7,945 nt of DNA from Blautia sp. (GCA_017420455.1 JAFOJB010000121.1:1-7945); one strand, 5' to 3'; positions 1 to 6,363 are shown, counted from the first letter of the stretch. The notes: generated from the letters alone by a model not told the origin. A program made the numbers and translations.

Positions 1-896
1 CCGTTCAGGAACATTCCGTACTTATCGCGGGTGGATAGTTTTTCCGAGGCGTAGAAGCTTGCCACCTTTTCCCGTTCATCCACATAATTCACGATGGAAT
101 GATAACCTGTGTTTGCCTTGGGAAGGAATACATCCAGTTCCTCGATCGCATTGGAACGGAAGCCGCTTTTGGCGGACAGGGTTCCCTGGAAGGACTTGGA
201 AGCCGGAAGCTTTTCATAGGTCACCAGGGTAGTCTCCAGGTGCATGGTTGCTGCGGAAGCAAGATATGCGTAATAGGCGCCCTGTGTGGTCCAGTGATGG
301 TCGGTCTTATAATACAGAGGTTCATCGATGTGGTTGTAGAAGGTGTCCCGCACATCGATAAAGGACATCCCGGCGCTCTCGACGGTGTTTTTGATGGCGT
401 CAATATACAGATTCTGGTCTGCCTCCTGGGCTGCGGCAGGAAGATGGCTGCGGAGAATATTGACAGAGGTAGGGGCAAGCAGCATATACTGCGTAAGATC
501 CGGATGGGCTGCGGCAAAACTGGTAAGAGCATTGCTGATTCCTTCCATGAATTTATCGGAGGGTACGGTGAAGCTTTCCATCAGGTAGCCGGATTTGCCC
601 AGGTAAACGCCGTTCAGCTTTACTTTTCCCATGAGCCTGTCCACATTGGCCTTCATGGTGACCCAGAAATCCCTCAGAAAAAACTGATCATTTACGTAAT
701 TATCCATCTGGGAAGCAGCCCGTCCGGAGGAAAGAGCGCTTACACTTAATGCGGGAAAGGAGGACAGTACCCTGTTTTCCTTTTCAGAAAAGCTCCTGTC
801 CGGGAGGATGATATTGATCAGGAGTATGGCGGGCAGAGCGAAAAACAGAATCCTGCCCAGGGAGTTGAAAAATCTCCGGTAGTTACGTTTGTTCAT
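1..896 (-). CDS. DHHW-family (AlgX/AlgJ-like) surface acyltransferase-associated protein, 3' part outside window
   Basis: Partial gene: 298 complete codons from the start, with the C-terminus beyond base 1. The start is ATG at 896-894, preceded by GAAGGTG six bases upstream. Residues 14-32 are a hydrophobic signal anchor after a basic N-terminus (MNKRNYRRFF), so the rest should lie outside the cell. Next comes DRSFSEKENRVL (33-44), an opening typical of this family. The signature TDHHW is at 198-202 (D199, H201), followed by TTQGAYYAY. In AlgX, a D-x-H pair of this kind works with a serine nearer the C-terminus; that serine would lie outside the window. Family knowledge: DHHW/AlgJ/AlgX proteins are SGNH-like and act with MBOAT proteins in O-acylation of surface polysaccharide. 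It lies 45 nt downstream of the MBOAT gene, last of the visible operon. The family call is firm; substrate and reaction are inference. Confidence 0.88.
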   Translation of the reverse strand, partial: MNKRNYRRFFNSLGRILFFALPAILLINIILPDRSFSEKENRVLSSFPALSVSALSSGRAASQMDNYVNDQFFLRDFWVTMKANVDRLMGKVKLNGVYLGKSGYLMESFTVPSDKFMEGISNALTSFAAAHPDLTQYMLLAPTSVNILRSHLPAAAQEADQNLYIDAIKNTVESAGMSFIDVRDTFYNHIDEPLYYKTDHHWTTQGAYYAYLASAATMHLETTLVTYEKLPASKSFQGTLSAKSGFRSNAIEELDVFLPKANTGYHSIVNYVDEREKVASFYASEKLSTRDKYGMFLN

Positions 897-941
897 ATGT
901 ACACCTTCTTCAGAGAGTCATTATACAGCCAGTCCGGAGCA

Positions 942-2333
942 TCAGAACTGCTGGTACAAAAACGGGGTATAAGAATTTGCCACCAGATATGCGACAGCAG
1001 CCGCAAACAGCAGGATGTCCAGTACGACGGCAGCACGCGGTTTCGTCCGCATAAGCCGTTTGAACCGGATCTGGGGATTCGGCCGGGTGACGATGGTTCC
1101 CACAATAAAGAGCACGATACCGGTGCGAAGGTAGTAGAGGGACGCTCCGTTTAAAAAGGCGGAAGCGCCGATGCCGAACATGGAACCCAGATATCGGAAA
1201 ATGGCGGAGAAGCTGGGAATACTGAAGAATACCCAGCCGATCATCACAGCAAGCATGGTAAGAAGGTTCCGGACAAATCCGGGAAGGTTTTCCAGGAAAG
1301 ATGCCAGAATGAATTTCTCCAGAAGAAGCAGAATTCCATAGTATACTCCCCACAGTACGAAATTCCAGCTGGCGCCATGCCAGAGTCCGGTAAGGGCCCA
1401 CACGATCAGGATATTCCGGATATGCTTCCCTGTGGAGACCCGGTTTCCGCCGAGCGGGATGTAGACATAATCCCTGAACCAGCTGCCCAGAGAAATATGC
1501 CAGCGTCTCCAGAATTCTGTGACACTGGTGGAAATATAGGGATAATCGAAGTTCTTTTTAAAATCGAAGCCCAGCATTTTCCCAAGACCGATGGCCATAT
1601 CGGAATAGCCGGAGAAATCCAGATAGATTTCCAGAGTGTAGGCGAAAATCCCGATCCAGGCTGTGACCACCGCGATCTTTCCGTCCGTCTGAGTGATCTC
1701 GGAAAAGATCAGGGCCAGGTTGTCCGCGAGGATGACCTTCTTAGCCAGTCCTTTGATGAACATTTCCATACCAAGCCCCAGCTTCGGGAAGCTTATTGTC
1801 CGCTGATAGAGCTGCTCTTCGATATCCGCGTAACGGACGATGGGACCGGCAGACATATGGGGGAACATGGTGCTGTATACCGCGAAGGTCAGCAGATCCG
1901 GCTGCGCATCCACCTTCTGGTTGTAGACATCCAGAAGGTAGGAGAGATTCTTAAAGGTATAGAAGGAAATTCCGATCGGAAGCGAAAGCACCGGATGGGC
2001 GATCGGCGTACGGATCAGGGCCGCGACGGAATCCAGGAGGAAACCGTAGTATTTGAAAAAACCAAGGATCAGAAGATTGATCACTACAGTGAAGATCATG
2101 CTGGCTTTTCGTTTCCGGTCATCCGGGTTTTCCCAGATATCCAGGGCCATAAAGTAGTTGAAGCCCATGGAAAACAGCATGAGGATCACATAGACAGGCT
2201 CTCCCCAGGCATAGAAGAACAGGCTTCCCACCACCAGAATGATGTCTTTGACCCGTCTGTTGGGTATCAGGTAGTACAAAAGAAGGAAAACCGGCAGAAA
2301 ACAGAATATAAAAGTGATACTGCTGAATACCAT
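942..2333 (-). CDS. MBOAT membrane O-acyltransferase (DltB/AlgI type)
   Basis: 463 residues, full length for the DltB/AlgI branch of membrane-bound O-acyltransferases. Many hydrophobic helices run from the N-terminus (TM1 about 5-23) to the C-terminus. Family motifs are clear: DFSGYSDMAIGLGKMLGF (239-256), FWRRWHISLGSWFRDY (274-289), YIPLGGNR (291-298) and LTGLWHGASWNFVLWG (314-329). H319 in WHG is the conserved catalytic histidine and H279 is the second conserved one. The tail YTPFLYQQF resembles the aromatic C-terminus common in these proteins. The start ATG has GGATGGGAG upstream, seven bases away, and lies 16 nt after the DUF4358 stop. Known role: takes an acyl group from a cytoplasmic donor and passes it to an extracellular partner for transfer to alginate, teichoic acid or other glycans. 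With no dltA/dltC in view and a DHHW partner, polysaccharide O-acetylation is likelier than D-alanylation, but that is inference. Confidence 0.95.
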   Translation of the reverse strand: MVFSSITFIFCFLPVFLLLYYLIPNRRVKDIILVVGSLFFYAWGEPVYVILMLFSMGFNYFMALDIWENPDDRKRKASMIFTVVINLLILGFFKYYGFLLDSVAALIRTPIAHPVLSLPIGISFYTFKNLSYLLDVYNQKVDAQPDLLTFAVYSTMFPHMSAGPIVRYADIEEQLYQRTISFPKLGLGMEMFIKGLAKKVILADNLALIFSEITQTDGKIAVVTAWIGIFAYTLEIYLDFSGYSDMAIGLGKMLGFDFKKNFDYPYISTSVTEFWRRWHISLGSWFRDYVYIPLGGNRVSTGKHIRNILIVWALTGLWHGASWNFVLWGVYYGILLLLEKFILASFLENLPGFVRNLLTMLAVMIGWVFFSIPSFSAIFRYLGSMFGIGASAFLNGASLYYLRTGIVLFIVGTIVTRPNPQIRFKRLMRTKPRAAVVLDILLFAAAVAYLVANSYTPFLYQQF

Positions 2334-2349
2334 AGTGTTACTCCCATCC

Positions 2350-2904
2350 TCAGATTAGTGACATGAAAACATCTCTCCAGGTATCGGCGTCCGGACCACA
2401 GATATAATAGACATATTTGCCTTTGCTGCCTGTAAAGGATCTGGAAAGCAGCGCCATCTGGTCCGTGCCGTAGCCCCCGAATATGGTTTTCTGGCTTTCA
2501 AGGTGCGCCTGCACGCTGGCAAGGAACTGCTCTGCCTGTGCCGCGTCACGGGCTTTGATGATCAGAAGTTCGTTGACAGACATGGGCGATATGGCCTTGT
2601 AAAAAACATAACCGTCTGCAGCTTCATCGTCAATGGAATAGTATCTTTTCAGGTCGGCGCGTCCTCTTTTCAGAAGGGAACCTACATTTGTACGGCTCGT
2701 CATGGAGGATTCGACCCGCACCATGGAAACATCCGCCGCGTTGTTGGCGCTGTACAGAGCCCCCAGGTAGAGGATCAGAAAAACAATCATAAGGGTTTTA
2801 ATGACGCCGTTTCGTGTGAAGCCCGGGTCGTCGGGATTCCTTGTAATGATTCCGGGAACAGCGTTCAGCGAATTCCCTATTCTCCGGATGATGTTTTCTC
2901 TCAT
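2350..2904 (-). CDS. DUF4358 single-pass membrane protein
   Basis: 184 residues from ATG 2904-2902, which overlaps the SGNH stop as ATGA; CAGGG five bases upstream serves as ribosome binding site. An in-frame ATG 36 nt further up would add 12 residues inside the SGNH gene, has no comparable site and is less likely. A cytoplasmic segment of about 33 residues precedes one transmembrane helix (about 34-52). The extracellular part (about 60-184) matches my memory of DUF4358 proteins: an S-V-N-E-L-hydrophobic strand (109-117), then GYGTDQMALL and GKYVYYICGPDADTWRDVF at the end. DUF4358 has no known activity. Family members are often found beside MBOAT and DHHW genes in Clostridia. Here it sits between SGNH and MBOAT with a 16-nt gap to the latter, which suggests an accessory subunit, perhaps in the place AlgF takes in alginate acetylation. 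That role is inference. Confidence 0.8.
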   Translation of the reverse strand: MRENIIRRIGNSLNAVPGIITRNPDDPGFTRNGVIKTLMIVFLILYLGALYSANNAADVSMVRVESSMTSRTNVGSLLKRGRADLKRYYSIDDEAADGYVFYKAISPMSVNELLIIKARDAAQAEQFLASVQAHLESQKTIFGGYGTDQMALLSRSFTGSKGKYVYYICGPDADTWRDVFMSLI

Positions 2905-3740
2905 GCAATCCCTGCCATTTCCGCCATGTAGGTCAGCCACTGAGGATAATAGTTCTGGATCACATGCTGGCCGTCCGGCTCGTAAAGAGATGGATCGTTT
3001 TCCACGATAAAGGTTTCATCGAGCCAGGTGAGACCTTCCTCCTGGCACATGGTTTTCAAAGCCTCATTGTAATCTGAATAGTAAGAGAGGGCCGGCGTAG
3101 CTTCGATAGCCCAGTCTGTAAGGGGCAGGATCAGGTTGATGTAGATCGGGACGCCGGGAAGGGCTTCCTGCAGCTTGTTCACCTGTGTCCGGTAAGCTTC
3201 GATAAAGGGGCCGATATTGGAAATATAGGATTCCAGGTCGTTGCTTCCAAAGGACATAAAGATTACGGAGGGATTCATGGAGATCGCGGTGGCGATCTGG
3301 TCGTCGGCATTGACTACGGAGAGTCCCCGCTGGCTGATGACGACATCCTGGTCCAGATATCCGTATTCCCAGATGGATTCTGTAATGGAATCTCCAAGAA
3401 TGGCGGTATCCTGAAAGACCTGGCGGATGGTTACATTGTCCAGAAGCTCTCCGTTCAGGATGGCCTGCTGGATTTCTTCTGCAGAGCGGGAAGAACGGTT
3501 TTCAGAGGAAGTATCCGCGGCTTCGGTTTCTTCCTCTTCCCCGGAAGCGCTCAGGGCGGCGTAGCCTGCTGCGTTGACGTCTGCTTCCTCCATGGCCTTA
3601 AGCCGGGCGACGGTTTCCTGTACCAGGATATCGTCCGCAGAGGACTTCCGAAGAGAAAACAAGAGGATTCCGGCGGCTGTGATGGCAATGGCCGGGATCA
3701 GCAGCAGGGGGCCGAGAGAAGATAAAGGTGATCTTTTCAT
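2901..3740 (-). CDS. Membrane-anchored SGNH/GDSL hydrolase-type protein
   Basis: 279 residues from ATG 3740-3738. It has a basic N-terminus, a transmembrane anchor (about 11-29), a Glu/Ser-rich linker (about 65-90) and an extracellular SGNH domain (about 110-275). Catalytic blocks are complete: GDSIT at 116-120 (S118 nucleophile), a block II glycine in QRGLS (G139), GSND at 165-168 and DGQHV at 256-260 (D256, H259). SGNH enzymes of this kind are esterases or O-acyltransferases on glycans; which one cannot be told from sequence. The reading frame is open for another 64 codons upstream, but those run through the promoter, the leader hairpin and a tetranucleotide repeat, while this ATG is followed directly by a normal signal anchor. 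Its nearest purine-rich site, AGAAGG, is 12 bases away, longer than usual, so initiation may be coupled to a small upstream ORF. First gene of the operon; its stop overlaps the DUF4358 start. Confidence 0.9.
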   Translation of the reverse strand: MKRSPLSSLGPLLLIPAIAITAAGILLFSLRKSSADDILVQETVARLKAMEEADVNAAGYAALSASGEEEETEAADTSSENRSSRSAEEIQQAILNGELLDNVTIRQVFQDTAILGDSITESIWEYGYLDQDVVISQRGLSVVNADDQIATAISMNPSVIFMSFGSNDLESYISNIGPFIEAYRTQVNKLQEALPGVPIYINLILPLTDWAIEATPALSYYSDYNEALKTMCQEEGLTWLDETFIVENDPSLYEPDGQHVIQNYYPQWLTYMAEMAGIA

Positions 3741-3841
3741 TTGTATAAGGAACCTTCTTTCGATAAGTAAATAAGTAAGTAAATAAGTAAATAAGCAAGC
3801 AGTCTGCAGCGCAGAAATTCTGCCTGACATAAGCTGCACAA
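3737..3841 (-). CDS. Possible small leader ORF, hydrophobic 34-residue peptide
   Basis: A TTG codon at 3841-3839 lies eight bases after AGGAGGGG, the best ribosome binding site in this leader. It opens a 34-codon frame whose TGA overlaps the SGNH start codon as ATGA. The peptide would start MCSLCQAEF, carry a hydrophobic run LLAYLLIYLLIYL (14-26) and end in SKEGSLYK, so it could span the membrane once. The hydrophobic run is encoded mostly by the tetranucleotide repeat. Two readings fit: a coupling leader that delivers ribosomes to the weakly placed SGNH start, or a small membrane peptide. DltX, a microprotein of dlt operons, is a loose parallel only; I see no sequence match to it. The strong site could also serve an in-frame GTG at 3839-3837, giving a 33-residue N-terminal extension of the SGNH protein. 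Translation is unproven. Confidence 0.3.
   Translation of the reverse strand: MCSLCQAEFLRCRLLAYLLIYLLIYLSKEGSLYK
3763..3798. repeat. Tetranucleotide tandem repeat, about nine units
   Basis: On the plus strand, units of four bases run ATAA GTAA ATAA GTAA GTAA ATAA GTAA ATAA GCAA, that is eight RTAA units and one variant. The tract lies 22 bases upstream of the SGNH start, within its transcribed leader. Because the unit length is not a multiple of three, gain or loss of a unit would shift any frame that crosses it. The units alternate imperfectly between ATAA and GTAA, which makes slippage less easy than in a pure repeat. Confidence 0.9.
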
Positions 3842-3847
3842 GGAATT

Positions 3848-3880
3848 CCCCTCCTGCCATGCGGTCCGCACAGGGAGGGG
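3848..3880 (-). promoter_or_regulatory. 5' UTR hairpin enclosing a strong Shine-Dalgarno
   Basis: In the leftward transcript CCCCTCC (3880-3874) pairs perfectly with GGAGGGG (3854-3848), with two further pairs across one bulged C. Inside, TGCGGACCGCA (3869-3859) forms a small self-complementary hairpin. The right arm contains AGGAGGGG (3855-3848), the only strong ribosome binding site in the leader, so it would be hidden when the hairpin is closed. No T-run follows on either strand, so it is not an intrinsic terminator. This points to control of translation or of RNA stability; no known riboswitch class is recognised. Confidence 0.5.
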
Positions 3881-3903
3881 ACACCGGATAATACTCTTCT
3901 GTC

Positions 3904-3932
3904 ATTATACGGTGGCGTACATAAAACTGCAA
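3904..3932 (-). promoter_or_regulatory. Sigma-A-type promoter of the SGNH-DUF4358-MBOAT-DHHW operon
   Basis: On the minus strand a perfect TATAAT (3909-3904) lies 17 bases after TTGCAG (3932-3927), which keeps the TTG core of the -35 consensus. Transcription would start near 3897 and give a leader of about 157 nt before the SGNH ATG. The region upstream (about 3945-3963) is T-rich on the plus strand and is shared with the divergent promoter. No operator repeat is evident. Confidence 0.65.
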
Positions 3933-3964
3933 GTGTAAACCATCAACATTTTTTTGGTTTTTTA

Positions 3965-3993
3965 TGGACGAATCTCAGGAAAAAGCGTATACT
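3965..3993 (+). promoter_or_regulatory. Sigma-A-type promoter of the DUF308-arginase-lgt operon
   Basis: TGGACG (3965-3970, four of six consensus bases) and TATACT (3988-3993) are 17 bases apart. Transcription would begin near 4000, leaving a short leader of about 37 nt that ends in GGAGGAGG five bases before the ATG at 4037. The -35 box lies 32 bases from the -35 box of the opposite promoter, so the two are back to back. Confidence 0.5.
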
Positions 3994-4036
3994 GTCTACA
4001 GAAACACTGTTCAGTCAGACAACGGAGGAGGTTTAT

Positions 4037-4819
4037 ATGGGACAGAAATTGACAAAAGTATTGAAAAGCCAGGTAACAAGTTCGATTTTTTATCTAGTCG
4101 TCGGCCTCTGTCTGATTTTTGCGCCGGCACAGACGGGCAATATCATCTGCAGAGTCATTTTTGGTATCCTGCTGCTGGGGGCCGGCGCCTATCACACAAT
4201 TTCCTATATCATTGAGAAGGAATCTGCTACAGTGGTGGATATGCTTTCCGGCGTACTGGCCATGGTGATCGGCGGCTTTCTGTTTACCAATCCGGATATT
4301 GTTGTGAATCTTCTTCCGATCCTTCTTGGCGCGCTGGTGGTTGTGGATTCCTCCTGGCTCATCAAGAAAAGCATCCGGCTGAAAGAGGACGGGTATGAGT
4401 GCTGGAAAGTGATCCTCGTGGTAAGTCTGGTCCTTGCGATTCTGGGTATTGCCGTTATGGTCAATCCCTTTCAGAAGATGGGAAAGATGCTTCTGTTTAC
4501 GGGTATCGTATATCTGGTCAACGGTGCCTGCGATCTGGGTTCTCTTATGTATGTCAGCAGAGTCCTGAAAAACCCGCCGCAGTCCAGAATTGCCAGAAAT
4601 GTGGTGGAGAGCCGCAGCTTCGGAGGCTTTGAGGAACCGGCAGGGGAGAGTGCCTTCAACCAGGGAGAAATGACTTCTGCCTTTACAGGAAGTACAGAGG
4701 AACAGGGAGCGTTTCAGGATGCCGGGGAGCCCCTGGATATGGCAGAGGACATGACCGATGTTCCTCCCATGGACGTTCCGGATCCGGAAAATCGTCCGAT
4801 CAGTGAGTGGAAGGACTGA
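4037..4819 (+). CDS. DUF308/HdeD-like six-helix membrane protein with acidic C-terminal tail
   Basis: 260 residues with a strong GGAGGAGG site five bases before the ATG. Six hydrophobic segments are visible, at about 15-31, 36-59, 67-85, 89-110, 122-143 and 149-172. They form three helix pairs, each beginning with a short helix that ends near a proline: FAP (28-30), TNP (84-86) and VNP (142-144). This matches the repeated DUF308 unit of HdeD-like proteins. HdeD of E. coli is linked to acid resistance; the function of clostridial members is unknown. The tail (about 181-260) is hydrophilic and rich in Glu, Asp, Gly and Pro, ends in ISEWKD and is probably cytoplasmic. It is longer than the HdeD core needs. 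First gene of the plus-strand operon, six bases before the arginase-fold gene. Family call fairly confident; function unknown. Confidence 0.8.
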   Translation: MGQKLTKVLKSQVTSSIFYLVVGLCLIFAPAQTGNIICRVIFGILLLGAGAYHTISYIIEKESATVVDMLSGVLAMVIGGFLFTNPDIVVNLLPILLGALVVVDSSWLIKKSIRLKEDGYECWKVILVVSLVLAILGIAVMVNPFQKMGKMLLFTGIVYLVNGACDLGSLMYVSRVLKNPPQSRIARNVVESRSFGGFEEPAGESAFNQGEMTSAFTGSTEEQGAFQDAGEPLDMAEDMTDVPPMDVPDPENRPISEWKD

Positions 4820-4825
4820 TAAAGC

Positions 4826-5599
4826 ATGGTGCTGATGGATTTTTCCGGAGTCTATGAAGAGCAGGAGTTCTGGAAAGAGAAGAGGAATGGAAAAGAGGAA
4901 AACATTTTTATTCTGAACCTCAGAAATCTTTCCGGGTGCAGCTGCTACTGTGACGGGGAGGCGGCCGCTTTTCTTCGTAAACAGATCAGTCCGCTTCCGG
5001 TTCGGGACATTCATTTCCTGGATTCCGGGAATTATCATTATATGAGCCGCCTTTGGATGGAAAAAGCGGAAAATCCTTTCCAGCTGGCGGTTCTGGACCA
5101 TCATACAGATATGCAGCCTCCTGTTTTCGGGGGGCTGCTTTCCTGTGGCGGGTGGGTGGCTTCCTCCGCTGAAGAGCTTTCCCTTCTTCAGTCTGTTCTC
5201 CTCATTGGGCCGCCGTCGGAGGACTTCCTGGCGCTGCCGGAAGCAGCAAGAGAGAAGGCTTCCCTTTTTGGCATGGAGGATCTTGAGACGGAAAACTGGA
5301 AACGGAAGCTGCACTGTTTTCTGGAAAAAGAGCTGCAGCCCGGACTCCCCCTCTATCTCTCTCTTGATAAGGATCTTCTTTCAGAACAGGTGCTTCAGAC
5401 AAACTGGGGACAGGGAACCATGGGAAAGGAGCAGCTGTTTTCCATACTGGAGGAGATCCTTGCCATGGCTTCGGTTCTGGGGATTTCCCTGGCCGGAGTG
5501 GATATCTGCGGAGAAAATGACGCGAACGCGCCGGTCTCCCGGGACGCGGGCGATGAGCTGAACGGGGAGCTGCTTTCTTATTTCAGGAGATTTTTATGA
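4826..5599 (+). CDS. Arginase/ureohydrolase-fold metalloenzyme of unknown substrate
   Basis: 257 residues, shorter than typical arginase or agmatinase (about 300). All six manganese ligands of the fold can be matched: H71 in DSGNYH (in place of GGDH), D91, H93 and D95 in LDHHTD (in place of DAHxD), and D181 and D183 in LSLDKD (in place of SxDxD). E230 in GVDICGE fits the conserved glutamate near the C-terminus. NWGQGTMGKEQLFSILEEI (193-211) fits the loop and helix that follow the last metal motif. The second residue of the DHH motif and the GGDH motif are atypical, so it is a remote branch; hydrolysis of a guanidino or amide compound is only a guess. No signal peptide, so cytoplasmic. The ATG at 4826 has GGAAGGA ten bases upstream; an in-frame ATG at 4835 is the alternative. 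It overlaps lgt by ATGA. Confidence 0.75.
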   Translation: MVLMDFSGVYEEQEFWKEKRNGKEENIFILNLRNLSGCSCYCDGEAAAFLRKQISPLPVRDIHFLDSGNYHYMSRLWMEKAENPFQLAVLDHHTDMQPPVFGGLLSCGGWVASSAEELSLLQSVLLIGPPSEDFLALPEAAREKASLFGMEDLETENWKRKLHCFLEKELQPGLPLYLSLDKDLLSEQVLQTNWGQGTMGKEQLFSILEEILAMASVLGISLAGVDICGENDANAPVSRDAGDELNGELLSYFRRFL

Positions 5600-6363
5600 G
5601 AAGTGTATTGTTTACCATCGGCCCTTTTTCCGTTTATGGATATGGGTTCATGCTGGCTGTGGGAGTCCTGGCAGGGTATTTCTGTACAACGGTACGCGCC
5701 AGGAAGATCGGTGTGGATGTGGAGCAGGCTTTTGGCCTGGTGATGTGGTGCCTGGTCTTTGGCTTTGTTTGTGCAAAGCTTCTGTTTTTTCTCACGGAGT
5801 GGGAGTATTTCCTTCAGGATCCTGTTTCCTGCATTATCCATTTTTCAGATGGCTTTGTGATCTATGGGGGGATTATCGGCGGAATTGTGGGAGCAGCGCT
5901 CTACTGCAGAAGGCAGAAGCTTTCTTTCCTGAAAATGCTGGATCTGGCCTTGCCGTCAGTGGCGCTGGGGCAGGGCTTTGGCAGGCTGGGCTGCTTTCTG
6001 GCGGGGTGCTGCTATGGACGGGAGACGGAAGGTCCCCTGGCTGTCGTCTTTCATGATTCTGAATTTGCCCCCTCCGGAGTTCCCCTTGTCCCTACGCAGA
6101 TTTTTTCCAGTATACTGGATTTTCTCCATTTCTTTCTTCTCCTTTCTATTGCCCGGAAAAAGAACAGGGACGGAGTGGTGGGAGCCGCCTATCTGCTGTT
6201 CTACAGCGCAGGCCGTTTCATTCTGGAATTTTTCAGAGGAGATCTGGAGAGAGGGAGCGTCGGTTTTTTTTCCACGTCCCAGTTTATCGCCATCTTCACA
6301 TTCCTGGCAGGAGGCCTCCTTCTGGTTTTTCTCAGGAGAGGAGAGAGCAGGGAAATGCTTTGA
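5596..6363 (+). CDS. lgt: Prolipoprotein diacylglyceryl transferase, divergent Lgt
   Basis: 255 residues, multi-pass membrane protein. Lgt moves a diacylglyceryl group from phosphatidylglycerol to the lipobox cysteine of prelipoproteins, the first step of lipoprotein maturation. Landmarks in order: IGPFSVYGYGFMLAVG (8-23), DGFVIYGGIIGG (85-96), GQGFGRLGCFLAGCCYG (125-141, the Lgt signature with R130), VPTQIF (165-170) and GRFILEFFRGD (206-216, R207 and R214). Two positions differ from the E. coli enzyme: Y90 stands where HGG carries the essential His103, and V165 replaces the histidine of the usual HPTQ. I recall YGG also in other clostridial Lgt proteins, so this may be a lineage form rather than a dead enzyme. 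The start is set by AGGAGA six bases before the ATG, overlapping the arginase-fold stop. Whether it is the only Lgt in the genome cannot be seen. Confidence 0.87.
   Translation: MRSVLFTIGPFSVYGYGFMLAVGVLAGYFCTTVRARKIGVDVEQAFGLVMWCLVFGFVCAKLLFFLTEWEYFLQDPVSCIIHFSDGFVIYGGIIGGIVGAALYCRRQKLSFLKMLDLALPSVALGQGFGRLGCFLAGCCYGRETEGPLAVVFHDSEFAPSGVPLVPTQIFSSILDFLHFFLLLSIARKKNRDGVVGAAYLLFYSAGRFILEFFRGDLERGSVGFFSTSQFIAIFTFLAGGLLLVFLRRGESREML

Noticed and set aside
99..749. A 216-codon open frame on the plus strand at the left edge
   Set aside because: It is antisense to the DHHW gene, whose signal anchor and TDHHW motif are clear.
1377..2366. A 329-codon open frame on the plus strand opposite the MBOAT gene
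   Set aside because: It mirrors the MBOAT codons, has no ribosome binding site, is polar and low in family-like motifs, while the minus strand encodes an unmistakable MBOAT protein.
3763..3798. The tetranucleotide tract as a CRISPR array or plasmid iteron
   Set aside because: Units are four bases without spacers, and there is no replication gene in the window.
3848..3880. The GC-rich inverted repeat as an intrinsic terminator
   Set aside because: No T-run follows the stem on either strand, and it lies inside a leader that must be read through to reach the SGNH gene.
2901..3932. A longer SGNH protein of 343 residues starting at ATG 3932
   Set aside because: That ATG lies upstream of the predicted transcription start and the extension runs through the promoter, hairpin and repeat; the start at 3740 leads straight into a signal anchor.
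3964..4215. An 83-codon frame on the plus strand overlapping the DUF308 start
   Set aside because: It begins upstream of the predicted transcription start, has no ribosome site and overlaps a gene with a GGAGGAGG site.
4094..5314. A 406-codon open frame on the minus strand across the DUF308 and arginase-fold genes
   Set aside because: It spans two well-supported plus-strand genes and their junction, is rich in His, Arg, Lys and Gln as antisense shadows are, and shows no domain.
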